Counted from the stretch's first letter, positions 35,235 through 45,409 are shown. The stretch is 64,000 bases of DNA from CAVRIA01 sp963721115 (GCA_963721115.1 CAVRIA010000018.1:1-64000); one strand, 5' to 3'. Program-made: numbers and translations. The notes: generated by a model not told the origin, from the sequence alone.

Positions 35235-37963
35235 ATGTCGAAGAAGGAAATCGGAGCCAGGGCCGCTCTTCTGTGCGCGCTATTGACCCTCGCCTACCCC
35301 GCACGGCTCTGGGCGTTGAGCAGCCCGAACTCGTTCTGCACCGGAGACCCGTGCGTCATCGCGAGTGACAAGACGGCCGACGCCGACGTCGTCCTCGACT
35401 TCGGCAATCGCGCCGTCGTCCTGGGGGCGGTCCTCAACGTCGACAGCCTTCCCACCGGGAACACCGGATCGCTCACCATCCTGGCGCGCACCTTCTCCAT
35501 CACCGCCAACGGTCAGATCAAGGCGACGGGGAGCACCACCGCCAGCGGCGGTAACGTCCTGATCGAAACGACGGACGACATCGCTCTCGACGGGACGCGT
35601 TCCACCGGCGCGGTGAGGCTGGTGGGCAGCGATGCGGGCAATCTCACTCTGCATTCGAGCGGCGGCTCCGTTTCCGGGGTGGGAAAGCTGAACCTCGACG
35701 GAGACGGGCTCTACGCCTCGGGCGGCGGCGTGACCGTCGTCGCGGCGCAGAACGTCAACCTCACGGGCGACCTCATCGCCGGGGGAGGCACGCAGGGCGG
35801 CGGTGGCTCGCTGGACGTCACCGCTGGTGGCGACGTCGTGCTCGGTCTGGTCAAGATCGACGGCGGGGAGTTCGACGGCGGCGACTTCAGCGTCGTGGCG
35901 GACGGCTCGGTCACGCTCGGCGAGGTCGACATGGACGGCGGCGGCGACAGCGGCGACGCGGGCATCGGGGACGTCACCGCCGGCGGCTCGCTGACGATGC
36001 CGGCGCGCTTTCGCGGACGCGGCGCCGACAACGGCGAGAACTGCGGCGACGGCGCCGACGTGGACCTGAGCGCGGGTGCGGATCTGCGCATCACCGGCGA
36101 GGTCGACATCAAAGGCCGCGCCTTACGACTGCTCGGGCGGCGCGTCTCACGTTGGACGCGGCGCGCATCTACATGCAGGGGTCGATGGACCTGCGCGCCC
36201 AGGGGAGCGAGGGAGACGGCGGCTCGCTGGACGTTTACGCGACGGAGCTGATCTCATTCACCGGCTCGATCGACCTCGAAGGCGGGGACGGCGGTGCCGG
36301 CGATCTGAGCTTCGACTCGGATCTCGACGTCGTCTCGGCGGGCTCGATCGACGCGCACGGGCGCTCGACGCTGGCAGATGGGGCGCTGTTCCTGGAGATG
36401 GACGCCACCACGCTCAGCATCTCCGGTCCGATCAACACCGATGGCGCGGCGGGCGCGGGGGGAGGGGACGTTTCCTTCTACGCGTGCGATATCACGGTGG
36501 CTCCGCTGACGGTCATCTCGGCGCTCGGCAATCTCGGCTCGATCGAGGTGATCGGCAGCGACTCCATCGCGCTCCACGGGCAGTTCATCGTCGACGCCAC
36601 CGGCGAGATCCCCATCGACTACGGTACGCGCGCCGACCCGCCGGACCTCTCCGGGGCGGTCTTCAGCATTCCGCCGACCCTGACACTGGACACACAGCTC
36701 ACGCCTTGCGTGCTGTGTGAGAGCAACGCCGAGTGCGACGACGGGAACGCGTGTACCGACGACGTCTGCACTCCCTCGACCGGGTGCACGAACGCTTTCA
36801 ACGCGAATCCGTGCGATGACGGCGATCAGTGCACGGTCGGCGACGTGTGCAGCGGCGGCAGCTGTATGGGCGGCGCGCCGCGGGATTGCGACGACGGCAA
36901 CGTCTGCACCGACGATGCGTGTGACCCCGTGCTGGGCTGTCAAGGCACGGCGAACACTGCCTCCTGCGACGACGGCGACGCGTGCACGCAGGGGGACCTG
37001 TGCAGCGGCGGCTCGTGCGCAGGGACGCCGCTCGATTGCAGCGACGGCAACCCTTGCACGGACGACGTGTGCAGCAACGGCTCCTGCGAGAATCCCCCCA
37101 ACAGCGCCCCCTGCGACGATGGAGACATCTGCACAGAGAACGACGCGTGCAGCGGCGGGTTATGCATGCCCGGTCCGTCGATGGACTGCGCAGACACCGA
37201 CGGCTGCACCGCCGACTCGTGCGACAGCGTGCTGGGCTGCGTGAACCAGCCCATCCCCGGCTGTTCGGACGCCGACGGGGACGGCAAGCCCGACGCTTCG
37301 GACGAATGTACGACCCTGGTGTGGACCAGCGCGCCGGCCACGCCCCCCAATCAGTATCCGGCCAAGTTCCGTTTGAGCGTGAAGAAGATCTCCCGCGCGG
37401 CGGGCAGCCAGGGCGTCCTCCTGAAGGGCTTCTTCAATCCCGCCCCATCGGCCCTGCCCATCGACCCGGCGACGAACGGCGTCTACGTGCGGATCGCCGA
37501 TCAGGACGGGGTCGTGTACGAGGCGGACGTCCCCGGCGCGCTGACGCCGTGCGGCTCGCGCGACGGCTGGAAGACCGTCGGCAGCACGGGACGGACGACC
37601 TGGAAGTACAAGAACAAGAGCGGCGCCCTGCCGCCCTCGTGCACTCCGGGCTCGGCCAAGGGGATCTCCACCATTCTCGTCCGCGACCTGCGCGGCTCGG
37701 GGAAGTCGGCGGTGCAGATGAAGATCAAGGCCAAGGACGCCACCCTGGATCGGAATCCGGTCGTGCCGCTGACGCGCGTGCAGGCGGACGTCGTGCTCGC
37801 CGCTCGTCCCGCTCCGGGCGCGGCGAGCGCCCAGGCGGAGGCGGGCCAGTGCGCCGAGGCACTGTTCACCGGCAACCCGATCCCCTCGGGCGGCGGCAAG
37901 CCATTCTGCAAGGTGAAGCAGAAGATCGGCGTGCTGGATCTGGTGGCGTGCAAGGGTCTGTGA
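35235..37963 (+). pseudogene. Large secreted protein: Gly-rich repeat region plus Cys-rich CDDGN repeats, two frameshifts
   Basis: Corrected length 908 residues. The signal peptide ('ARAALLCALLTLAYPARLWA') follows AGGAGAGG. A long region of beta-solenoid-like repeats rich in Gly, Asp, Ser comes next ('GSLDVTAGGDVVLGLVKIDG', 'SIDLEGGDGGAGDLSFDSD'). From about 36720 to 37260 there are some eight Cys-rich units of the type C-D-D-G-N-x-C-T-x-D-x-C. The C-terminal 230 residues form an unknown beta-rich domain ending 'KQKIGVLDLVACKGL'. The frame is lost at 36122 (surplus T) and about 36151 (surplus base); the region between reads 'YDCSGGAS'. Likely cell-surface adhesin or matrix protein. Confidence 0.8.
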
Positions 37964-37964
37964 C

Positions 37965-39506
37965 GTGTACCCAGGGGAGCACGGCCGGCGGACGCCGGAG
38001 AGGCCGGCCTACGTCATGGCCGGCAGCGGCGAGGTGGTCACCTACGGCGAGCTCGACGCCCGCTCCAATCGCTGCGCCCGGCTCTTCCGGTCGCTCGGCC
38101 TACGGCCGGGGGACAGTATCGCCTTCTGTCTGGAGAACCATCCCCGCTTCTTCGAGATCGCCTGGGCGGCGCAGCGCTCCGGACTGTACTACACGCCGGT
38201 CTCCTCGCGCCTCACGCCGGGAGAGATCGCCTACATCGTGAACGACTGCGGCGCCCGGGTGTTCCTGACGTCGGCACACAAGGCCGACGAGGCAGCCGGT
38301 GTGCGCGCGCAGATCCCGCAGGCGACGGCGCGGCTCATGCTGGACGGCGCCGCGGACGGGTACGCCTCCTATGAGGACGCGCTCCGCTCCGAGTCGCCCG
38401 AGGCGTTGGCGGACGAGCGCGAGGGCCAGGACATGCTCTACTCGTCCGGCACCACGGGGCGCCCGAAAGGGGTCCGCTTACCGCTGTCTGGACAGCCGGC
38501 TGGTACGCCGCCGGCACTCTTGCAGCTCATGTCGCACCTGTACGCCACCGGCCCGGAGACCGTGTACCTCTCTCCCGCGCCGCTCTATCACGCCGCCCCG
38601 ATGCGCTTCTGCATGGCACTGCACCGCCTCGGCGCCACCACGGTCGTCATGGAGAGGTTCGATCCGTGCGAGGCGCTGCGGCTGATCGAGCGCCACCGGG
38701 TCACCCACAGCCAGTGGGTGCCGACCATGTTCGTGCGCATGCTCAAGCTACCCGAGGAGGAGCGTGCCCGATACGACCTGTCCAGTCTGCGGGTCGCGAT
38801 CCACGCCGCCGCGCCCTGTCCGATTCCGGTGAAGGAGCAGATGATCGGGTGGTGGGGACCGATCCTGTACGAGTACTACGCCGGCACCGAGGGCAACGGC
38901 TTCACGGCCATCGATTCGATCGAGTGGCTGGCGCACCGGGGCTCGGTCGGCCGCGCCCTGCTCGGCGAGATCCACATCGTCGGGTCGCAGGGCGGCGAGC
39001 TGCCCGCGGGGGAGATCGGCGGCGTCTACTTCGCCGGCGGCGCCAGCTTCGAATATCACAACGATCCCGACAAGACCGCCGCCTCGCGCAACGAGAAGGG
39101 GTGGTCGACGCTCGGCGACATCGGCTACCTCGACGCCGAGGGTTACCTCTACCTGACCGACCGCAAGGCCAACATGATCATCTCCGGCGGGGTGAACATC
39201 TACCCGCAGGAGGCGGAAAACGTGCTCGTCACGCATCCCAAGGTGGCTGACGTGGCCGTCTTCGGAGTGCCGAACGCGGACCTCGGCGAGGAGGTCAAGG
39301 CGGTCGTTCAGCCGCTCGACATGGGCGAGGCCGGCCCGGACCTGGAGCGCGAGCTGCTGGACTTCTGTCGCGACCAGCTGGCGAAGTACAAGTGCCCGCG
39401 CAGCATCGACTTCGCGGCGGAGCTGCCGCGGCATCCGACCGGTAAGCTCTACAAGCGGCTCTTGAAGGACCGCTACTGGGGCGGACACGCGACGCGGATC
39501 GTCTGA
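37965..39506 (+). CDS. Acyl-CoA synthetase (AMP-forming)
   Basis: 513 residues from a GTG directly after the preceding stop. The N-terminus 'MYPGEHGRRTPERPAYVMAG' matches a fatty-acid/long-chain subfamily. ATP-binding P-loop 'LYSSGTTGRPKG' at about 146-157, the adenylate motif 'YEYYAGTEGNGFT', and 'GYLYLTDRKANMIISGGVNI', with the terminal catalytic Lys in 'HPTGKLYKRLLKD'. It activates a carboxylic acid to its CoA ester. It belongs with the acyl-CoA dehydrogenase and thiolase genes in acyl-CoA metabolism, though not in the same operon. Confidence 0.94.
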   Translation: MYPGEHGRRTPERPAYVMAGSGEVVTYGELDARSNRCARLFRSLGLRPGDSIAFCLENHPRFFEIAWAAQRSGLYYTPVSSRLTPGEIAYIVNDCGARVFLTSAHKADEAAGVRAQIPQATARLMLDGAADGYASYEDALRSESPEALADEREGQDMLYSSGTTGRPKGVRLPLSGQPAGTPPALLQLMSHLYATGPETVYLSPAPLYHAAPMRFCMALHRLGATTVVMERFDPCEALRLIERHRVTHSQWVPTMFVRMLKLPEEERARYDLSSLRVAIHAAAPCPIPVKEQMIGWWGPILYEYYAGTEGNGFTAIDSIEWLAHRGSVGRALLGEIHIVGSQGGELPAGEIGGVYFAGGASFEYHNDPDKTAASRNEKGWSTLGDIGYLDAEGYLYLTDRKANMIISGGVNIYPQEAENVLVTHPKVADVAVFGVPNADLGEEVKAVVQPLDMGEAGPDLERELLDFCRDQLAKYKCPRSIDFAAELPRHPTGKLYKRLLKDRYWGGHATRIV

Positions 39507-39614
39507 GAGCCGAACGGCGTCCGGCAACGGCGAGAACGGCCTTTTTCCGCGCCCCGGAGGCGAGTACGATGACACCCGGCCGGCGGCCATGCCGCCCGCC
39601 GAAAGGAAGCAACC

Positions 39615-39833
39615 ATGGACTCGGGCTATCTGTTGACGTCCTTCCTCTTCTCGATGGTCGGCATGGCGGCGTTCGCGTTCGGCCGCAAGCAGCGGCGCGG
39701 CGCGCCGACGCTGTTCGGGGTCGCCCTGATGGCGTACCCCTACTTCGTCTCGACCAGCCTGCAGGTGCTTCTCGTCGGAGCGCTGCTGGTGGTCGGCCTG
39801 GTGGTCGGCAACCGGTTCGAGGAAGGGATCTGA
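39615..39833 (+). CDS. Small two-helix membrane protein
   Basis: 72 residues with two predicted membrane helices ('TSFLFSMVGMAAFAFG' and 'LQVLLVGALLVVGLVVGNRF'). A clear AAGGAAG ribosome site precedes the ATG. Similar small proteins occur widely as unknowns. It lies 6 bases before the alpha/beta hydrolase gene, so they are probably co-transcribed. No function proposed. Confidence 0.7.
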   Translation: MDSGYLLTSFLFSMVGMAAFAFGRKQRRGAPTLFGVALMAYPYFVSTSLQVLLVGALLVVGLVVGNRFEEGI

Positions 39834-39839
39834 GCCGGC

Positions 39840-40718
39840 ATGTCCGAATCGCTGATCGGCCCGACCTCGCACTACTTCTACTCGCAGCGACTGAAGCTGC
39901 ATTACGTCGACTGGGGCAACCAGGACAAGCCGCCGCTCCTGCTCGTGCACGGCGGCCGGGACCACGCCCGCAACTGGGACTGGGTGGCGCAGGAGCTGCG
40001 CCGCGACTATCACGTCGTCGCCCCCGATCTGCGCGGGCACGGCGACTCGCAGTGGGCGATCGGCGGCAGCTACGCCATGGTCGACTACACGCTCGACGTC
40101 GCCCAGCTGCTCAACGCGCTGCAGATCTTCCCGGTGACCATCATCGGCCACTCGCTCGGTGGCTCGATCGCGCTGCAGTACGCGGGTACCTATGCGGAGC
40201 GGGTGAGGAAGGTGGTGGCCATCGAGGGGTTGGGACCGCCGCCCGAGCTGCTGCGCGAGCGCCCGGCGCACGAGCGCATGCGAATCTGGATCTCGGAGAT
40301 GCGGGCGCTGTCCAAGCGCCATTCGCACCGCTACGAGAGTCTCGACGACGCGGTGGCGCGCATGCGCGACGCCAATCCGCGCCTCACGGCCGAGCAGGCC
40401 AGGCACCTGACCGTGCACGGGTCGTATCGCGACGAGGACGGCACCTACCTGTGGAAGTTCGACAACTACGTGCGCGCCACCTCGCCTTACCTGTTCAACA
40501 TGGGGGACGCGCAGGAGATCTGGACGCAGATCACGTGTCCGCTGCTGCTGCTGCGCGGTACGGAATCCTGGGCCACCGACCCGGAGATCGACGGGCGCGC
40601 GCGCGCCTTCCACGATTACCGGGCCGTCAACATCGAGGGGGCGGGTCACTGGGTGCACCACGACCAGCTCGCGGTCTTTTTGGAACATGTGCGAGCGTTT
40701 CTCTCCCCCGGCGACTGA
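39840..40718 (+). CDS. Alpha/beta-fold hydrolase
   Basis: 292 residues. Oxyanion segment 'LLLVHGGRDHARNWDWVAQE', 'VVAPDLRGHGDSQW' and the nucleophile elbow 'IIGHSLGGSIALQYAG' (Ser near 102). The acid lies after 'LLLLRGTESWATDPEID' and the catalytic His in 'VNIEGAGHWVHHDQ'. This is a canonical serine hydrolase of the epoxide hydrolase/esterase type. Substrate unknown. Its 3' end overlaps the next gene by 32 bases. Confidence 0.94.
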   Translation: MSESLIGPTSHYFYSQRLKLHYVDWGNQDKPPLLLVHGGRDHARNWDWVAQELRRDYHVVAPDLRGHGDSQWAIGGSYAMVDYTLDVAQLLNALQIFPVTIIGHSLGGSIALQYAGTYAERVRKVVAIEGLGPPPELLRERPAHERMRIWISEMRALSKRHSHRYESLDDAVARMRDANPRLTAEQARHLTVHGSYRDEDGTYLWKFDNYVRATSPYLFNMGDAQEIWTQITCPLLLLRGTESWATDPEIDGRARAFHDYRAVNIEGAGHWVHHDQLAVFLEHVRAFLSPGD

Positions 40719-41469
40719 CGCGGCGCGCCGGGTGCCAGCTGCAGCGCGCGCCGCGCGTCCGGCCCTGTTTCTCGTCCTGACCCTGATCTCGACCGCGCCG
40801 GCGCTAGGGGCGGAGCCGGCACCGGCGACTCCCAGGGCGGCATGGGCCAGTGCCGTGCTGCCGCGGGTGCCGGAGCACGCGGACGCGGCGGCTCGCTACC
40901 TGATCTACCTGCACGGCGCCATCATCGAAGCGGAAGGCGTCCGTCCGACCAGTCCCCGCTTCGGTGTCTACGAGTACCGCCGCATTCTCGACACGTTTGC
41001 CGAGCGCGGCTTCGTCGTCATCAGCCAGGCGCGCCCGCGCGGCACCGAGGTCGGCGCCTACGCCGGGCAGGTCGCTTCCGAGGTGGACTCTCTGATCGAA
41101 CAGGGCGTCGCCCCCGAGCGCGTCACGGTGGTCGGCTTCTCGAAGGGAGGCGCCATCGCCATCCGGACCTCGGAGCTTCTTCGCAACCCGCGGGTGAACT
41201 TCGTTCTTCTGGCCGCATGCGGCAACGGGATGCGGACCGATCCCCCCCGTCTGGTGGGGCGCATCCTCTCCATTCACGAGGCGAGCGACGACATCGGCCG
41301 CTCGTGCCGCGACCTCACCGGAGGAAGCGGTTCCCCCGTGCGGCGCGAGATCGAGATCCACGTCGGGGGTGGTCACGGGGCGTTCTATCGACCCGTGGCG
41401 GCGTGGGTCGATCCCGTCGTCGAGTGGGCGTCCGGGCAGGAGGAGAACCCCGGCAAGCCGACGCCGTAG
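40687..41469 (+). CDS. Secreted alpha/beta-hydrolase-like protein
   Basis: 260 residues starting inside the end of the preceding hydrolase gene. A hydrophobic export segment 'ARPALFLVLTLISTAPALGA' follows a basic start, so it is probably exported. The elbow 'VTVVGFSKGGAIAIR' gives a G-x-S-x-G nucleophile, and 'YLIYLHGAIIEAEGVRPTSP' the oxyanion-side strand. The catalytic His is likely in 'HVGGGHGAFYRP'. Dienelactone-hydrolase-like by eye. It could act on an extracellular ester or peptide. Confidence 0.82.
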   Translation: MCERFSPPATDAARRVPAAARAARPALFLVLTLISTAPALGAEPAPATPRAAWASAVLPRVPEHADAAARYLIYLHGAIIEAEGVRPTSPRFGVYEYRRILDTFAERGFVVISQARPRGTEVGAYAGQVASEVDSLIEQGVAPERVTVVGFSKGGAIAIRTSELLRNPRVNFVLLAACGNGMRTDPPRLVGRILSIHEASDDIGRSCRDLTGGSGSPVRREIEIHVGGGHGAFYRPVAAWVDPVVEWASGQEENPGKPTP

Positions 41470-41487
41470 AAGGGGGGCGATGGCACC

Positions 41488-42496
41488 GTGGTTGCTCCCC
41501 GCGTCTCGGTTCTGATTCCCGTCTTCAATGCGGGGACCACGCTGGCCGCCTGCCTGCGCAGCATACGACGGCAGACGCTGTCGAGCTGGGAATGCGTCGT
41601 CGTCGACGACGGCTCCGAGGACGACTCGCTAGCTCGTGGCGCGCTCCTTCGCGGACCGCGACCGGCGCTTCGTCATCGTGACGCAGCCGCACGGCGGGTT
41701 GGTTCCGGCGCTGTGCACCGGTCTGGCGCGCTGCCGGGGAGCCTACGTGGCGCGCATGGACGCCGACGACCTGATGCATCGCGAGCGCCTCGCCGCCCAG
41801 CACGACGCACTGGAGCGGCAGCCGGGGCTCGCCGCCGTGGGGTGCCGGGTGCGGGTCTTTCCGCGCCGGGATCTCGCGGCGGGCCGCCGCGCCTACGAGC
41901 GCTGGTTGAACGTGATCGACTCGCCACTCGCCCTGCGGCGGGAAGCGCTCGTCGAGTGTCCGATCGCGCATCCGGCCCTGATGATTCGGCGCGAAATCCT
42001 CTGCCGCCACGGTTATCGCGACTGCGGCTGGCCGGAGGATTACGACCTGGTCTTGCGCCTGCTCGCTGCGGGGAGGGAGATCGGCATCGTGCCGCGCCGT
42101 CTGCTGGCGTGGCGCAACCGGCCCGAGCGCCTCTCGCGGGTCGGGGCGCCGTACGCCATCGAGCGCTTCACCGCGTGCAAGGCGCACTTCCTGGCGCGCG
42201 GCTTCCTGGCGCGCTCGCCGCGCTACGTCCTCTGGGGGTACGGGGCGACGGGACGGGAGCTGCGGCGTGCGCTTCTGGCGCACGGCAAGGAACCCTCGCA
42301 CATCATCGAGGTGCATCCGGGACGTCTCGGAATGCGCATTCACGGCGCTCCCGTGATCGCCCCGGAAGGGCTGCGGTCGGTCGAAACGCGGCCGATCGTG
42401 GCCTCGGTCGCCGGGGCGCCGGCGCGCAACGAGATCCGCGCTGCCCTCGAGGCGATGGGGTTGCGCGAGCTGCGCGACTTCGTGTGCGCGGCGTGA
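41488..42496 (+). pseudogene. GT2 glycosyltransferase fused to a C-terminal Rossmann-like domain, one frameshift
   Basis: Corrected length 335 residues; GTG start with GGGGGG upstream. The N-terminal GT-A segment has 'VSVLIPVFNAGTTLAACL' and 'CVVVDDGSEDDS'. After a surplus base near 41631 the second frame has 'YVARMDADDLMHRERLAAQ' (DxD) and 'RDCGWPEDYDLVLRLL'. The last 90 residues ('YVLWGYGATGRELRRALLAH', 'IHGAPVIAPEGL') look like the nucleotide-binding N-domain of PglD/NeuD-type acyltransferases or a Rossmann fold. Glycan or lipid sugar transfer is likely; donor unknown. Confidence 0.82.
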
Positions 42497-42547
42497 CGGC
42501 GGCACGGTGCGCGGGCGGCGCGCCGAAAGGGAACGAGAAGAGGCCGG

Positions 42548-43885
42548 CTATCTGCGGAAGAGCCAGGAGAGCACGCCGGCCTGCTCGAGGAATACCACGG
42601 CGACGGCGACGGGGCTGACGTAGCGCAGAAGAAAGGACCAACCGTGGAACAGGTAGCGCCACAGGGCGGGGTGGGAGACCTCGTCGCTGCGCTCGTGGCG
42701 GGTCAGCACCCAGCCCGCGAAGACGGCCGTGGCGAGACCGCCCAGGGGCAGCATGTAGTTGCTCGCCAGGCTGTCCATGAAGGCCAAAACGTCTTCTCCC
42801 ATCGCCGACGGGATTCCCAACACGAAGATCACCAGGCCGAGGCCGACGGCGGCGCGGCGCCGCGTCCAACCGCGCTCGTCGACGAAGTACGCGACCACGA
42901 CCTCCAGCAGCGAGATCGCGGAGCTCAGCGCGGCGAAGGTGACGAGCAGGAAGAAGACGGCGGCGATGAGCCAGCCCACCGGCAGCTGGGCGAAGGCGAC
43001 CGGAAGGGTGCGGAAGAGGAGCCCGGGACCGGCGGCGGGCTCCAGGCCGAAGGCGAAGACGAGCGGAAAGATGACCAGGCCGGCGAAGAGCGCGATGGCG
43101 GTGTCGCTGAGCGCCACGTACCAGGCGGAGCGAAACAGATTGACGTCGCGCTCGAGGTAGCTGCCGTAGGTGATCATTGCTCCCATCCCCAGGCTGAGCG
43201 AGAAGAAGGCCTGCCCCATGGCATCGAGGAAGGCGCGGGGGGTGACCTGGTCCCAGCGCAGCGTGAGCAGGAAGTCGTAACCGGCGCCCGCGCCGGGGGT
43301 CGTGGCGGCGTACACGAGCAGGCCGGCCATGAACAGGGCGAGCAGCGGCATCATGATCGCGTTGCCGCGCTCGATCCCGGACTGGACGCCGCCGGCGACG
43401 ATGCCGATCGTCAACGCCATGAACACACCCTGCCACAGGATCTGGCGCGGCAGGCTGCCCTCCAGGTCGGAGAAGAGGGCGTAGATCCGATCCGGGGGCA
43501 GGCCGGCGAAGCTGTTGCGCAGCGACAGGAAAACGTAGTCGAGAACCCAGCCGGCGACGACGCCGTAGTACGAGAGGATGAGGAAGCCGGAAGCGACGCC
43601 GAGCCAGCCGACCAGAGACCACGGCGTGCCCGGGCGCAGGGCGCTGAACGCGCCCACCGGATTGCGCTGCGTCCGGCGGCCGATCAGGAACTCGGCGAGC
43701 AGAATGGGGACGCCGATGAAGGCGACGCAGCCGATGTAGATCAGGATGAAGGCGCCGCCGCCGTTGCGGCCCGTGACGTACGGAAACTTCCAGATGTTGC
43801 CCAGGCCGATCGCCGAGCCGGCCGCGGCCACGACGAAGCCGATGCTGCTCGACCAGGTCCCCCGTGCCGTCGTCTGCGTCGCCAC
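42548..43885 (-). CDS. Second sodium-dependent NSS-family transporter
   Basis: 445 residues, eleven or twelve spans. TM1 has 'AAGSAIGLGNIWKFPYVTG', the LeuT-type Na+/substrate site, and 'IGVPILLAEFLIGRRTQRNP' follows. TM6-8 contain 'FFSLSLGMGAMITYGSYL' and 'LVTFAALSSAISLLEVVVAY'. The bacterial short form. No small MetS-like ORF accompanies it, unlike the pair at 27.1-28.8 kb, so it likely has a different substrate, such as an aromatic or branched amino acid. It is divergent from the cytochrome genes downstream in coordinate. Confidence 0.93.
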   Translation of the reverse strand: MATQTTARGTWSSSIGFVVAAAGSAIGLGNIWKFPYVTGRNGGGAFILIYIGCVAFIGVPILLAEFLIGRRTQRNPVGAFSALRPGTPWSLVGWLGVASGFLILSYYGVVAGWVLDYVFLSLRNSFAGLPPDRIYALFSDLEGSLPRQILWQGVFMALTIGIVAGGVQSGIERGNAIMMPLLALFMAGLLVYAATTPGAGAGYDFLLTLRWDQVTPRAFLDAMGQAFFSLSLGMGAMITYGSYLERDVNLFRSAWYVALSDTAIALFAGLVIFPLVFAFGLEPAAGPGLLFRTLPVAFAQLPVGWLIAAVFFLLVTFAALSSAISLLEVVVAYFVDERGWTRRRAAVGLGLVIFVLGIPSAMGEDVLAFMDSLASNYMLPLGGLATAVFAGWVLTRHERSDEVSHPALWRYLFHGWSFLLRYVSPVAVAVVFLEQAGVLSWLFRR

Positions 43886-44018
43886 TGCCGCGCCTTCCTC
43901 TCTTCGGGTGCCGCCGGACTTTCGCCGCGCTGAGGTAACAGACTTCCCCGGCGCCCCGCAAACGGGTCGCCGGGGAAGCTTGAGAATCGCGGCCCGGTCT
44001 GTAATCGAAAGCCTTCGG

Positions 44019-44906
44019 ATGAATCGTCATCAATTCGCGGCGGCGCTCGTTCTCTGGTTGCTCGTCCGTGCGGTGCCGGCCGTGGCCGCGCCGCCCGGCG
44101 ACGCCGAGCGCGGACGTGTCGTCTTCGCCCTGGCGGGGGGCTGCGGCTGCCACAGCATGAAGGAGGGACCGATCGGCGCGGGGGGTCGGCCCCTGCCGAC
44201 TCCTTTCGGAACCTTCTACGGCAGCAACATCACTCCCGATCCGGAGACCGGTATCGGAAGGTGGAGCGACGAGGAGATCGTCGCCGCGATCCGCGCCGGC
44301 GACGCGCGCGGCAAGGGGGTCGAGGCCCCCGTCATGCCGTACTACCTGTATGCCGGCATGTCGGATCGCGACGTGCGCGATCTGGTCGCCTACCTGCGCT
44401 CCCTGCCCGCCGTGCGGCGCGCCAACCGGCCGCACGACGTGAGCTTCCCGTTCGCCCGTCTGGGGTACCGCGCCTGGCGGCTGCTTTTCGCCGGCTCGGT
44501 GGCGCCGCCCGCCACGGCGCCCGCCGGTGGGGTCGAGCGCGGGCGCTATCTAGCCGAGCACGTGTCGATCTGCTCCGACTGCCATACCCCACGCACCTGG
44601 TACGGGGCGCCCGACGGCGCTCTCCACCTGGCCGGGGCGAAGGTGGGGCCGACGGGAAAGCCGGTTCCCAACATCACACCGGACCCGGAGACGGGCATCG
44701 GAGACTGGGACGTCGAAGACATCACGGGAGTCCTGCACAGCGGAATGCTGCCCAACTTCGACAACGTGCAGGGCCTGATGGCCGAGGTGGTCGACGGGTA
44801 CGGCGGCGGTCCGGGATACTCGTCGGCGCCCGAGGAGGAGTTGCGGACGATCGCAAAATACCTGAAAACGGTTGCGCCGGTCGTACACGACGTCGGCGGT
44901 GACTGA
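44019..44906 (+). CDS. Diheme c-type cytochrome
   Basis: 295 residues from ATG 44019, with a signal peptide ('FAAALVLWLLVRAVPAVA'). Two heme domains are expected. The second has a canonical site 'ICSDCHTP'. The first reads 'GGCGCHSM', i.e. C-x-C-H, one residue shorter than CXXCH. Typical accompanying motifs are present in both halves: 'TPFGTFYGSNITPDPETGIG' and 'VPNITPDPETGIGDW'. These cytochromes serve as electron acceptors for periplasmic dehydrogenases. It is followed by a class II cytochrome gene 47 bases later. Confidence 0.9.
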   Translation: MNRHQFAAALVLWLLVRAVPAVAAPPGDAERGRVVFALAGGCGCHSMKEGPIGAGGRPLPTPFGTFYGSNITPDPETGIGRWSDEEIVAAIRAGDARGKGVEAPVMPYYLYAGMSDRDVRDLVAYLRSLPAVRRANRPHDVSFPFARLGYRAWRLLFAGSVAPPATAPAGGVERGRYLAEHVSICSDCHTPRTWYGAPDGALHLAGAKVGPTGKPVPNITPDPETGIGDWDVEDITGVLHSGMLPNFDNVQGLMAEVVDGYGGGPGYSSAPEEELRTIAKYLKTVAPVVHDVGGD

Positions 44907-44953
44907 TCCGGACGTGACCCGCCCGGACATCGGACACGGAAAAGGAGTGATTG

Positions 44954-45409
44954 ATGCGCAGGATGGTTTGGATCGGGGTGGTCGTCGGTGCCGCAACCCT
45001 GGCGACGGCGGTTTCCGCTCACATGAAGGACGAGGATCTGCCCGCCGGGCCGATTCGCGACCGGCACGAGCTCATGGAGTCGATCGGGGATCACGCCAAG
45101 AAGATCGGACAGGCCATGAAGGCGAACGAGGTCGGCAAGGTGCCCCCGCACGCCGAAGCCATCAGCACGAAGGCGAAGAGCATCGCCGCCCTGTTTCCGA
45201 AGGGGAGCACCGACGAGAAGTCGCGCGCCAAACCCGAGATCTGGCAGAACTGGGCGGAGTTCGAGAAGCTCACGGCCTCGCTCCAGAAGGATGCCGCCGC
45301 CCTCGCCGTGGCGGCCCGCGACGGCGGCGACGCCGGCGCGGCGGCGAAGCAGATGTTCTCCAACTGCAAAACCTGTCACGACAAGTTCCGCACGCCCGAG
45401 GACGACTGA
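44954..45409 (+). CDS. Class II cytochrome c (cytochrome c'-like)
   Basis: 151 residues with a signal peptide ('MVWIGVVVGAATLATAVSAH'). The heme site 'NCKTCHDKFR' is near the C-terminus, the class II placement, preceded by a four-helix-bundle sequence ('MESIGDHAKKIGQAMK', 'WAEFEKLTASLQKDAAALAV'). Cytochromes c' bind NO or carry electrons. AAAAGGAG precedes the start. Probably co-expressed with the diheme cytochrome upstream. Confidence 0.93.
   Translation: MRRMVWIGVVVGAATLATAVSAHMKDEDLPAGPIRDRHELMESIGDHAKKIGQAMKANEVGKVPPHAEAISTKAKSIAALFPKGSTDEKSRAKPEIWQNWAEFEKLTASLQKDAAALAVAARDGGDAGAAAKQMFSNCKTCHDKFRTPEDD

Noticed and set aside
36720..37260. Possible CRISPR or minisatellite array
   Set aside because: The periodicity is at protein level (Cys-rich units) with varying DNA; no identical repeats or spacers.
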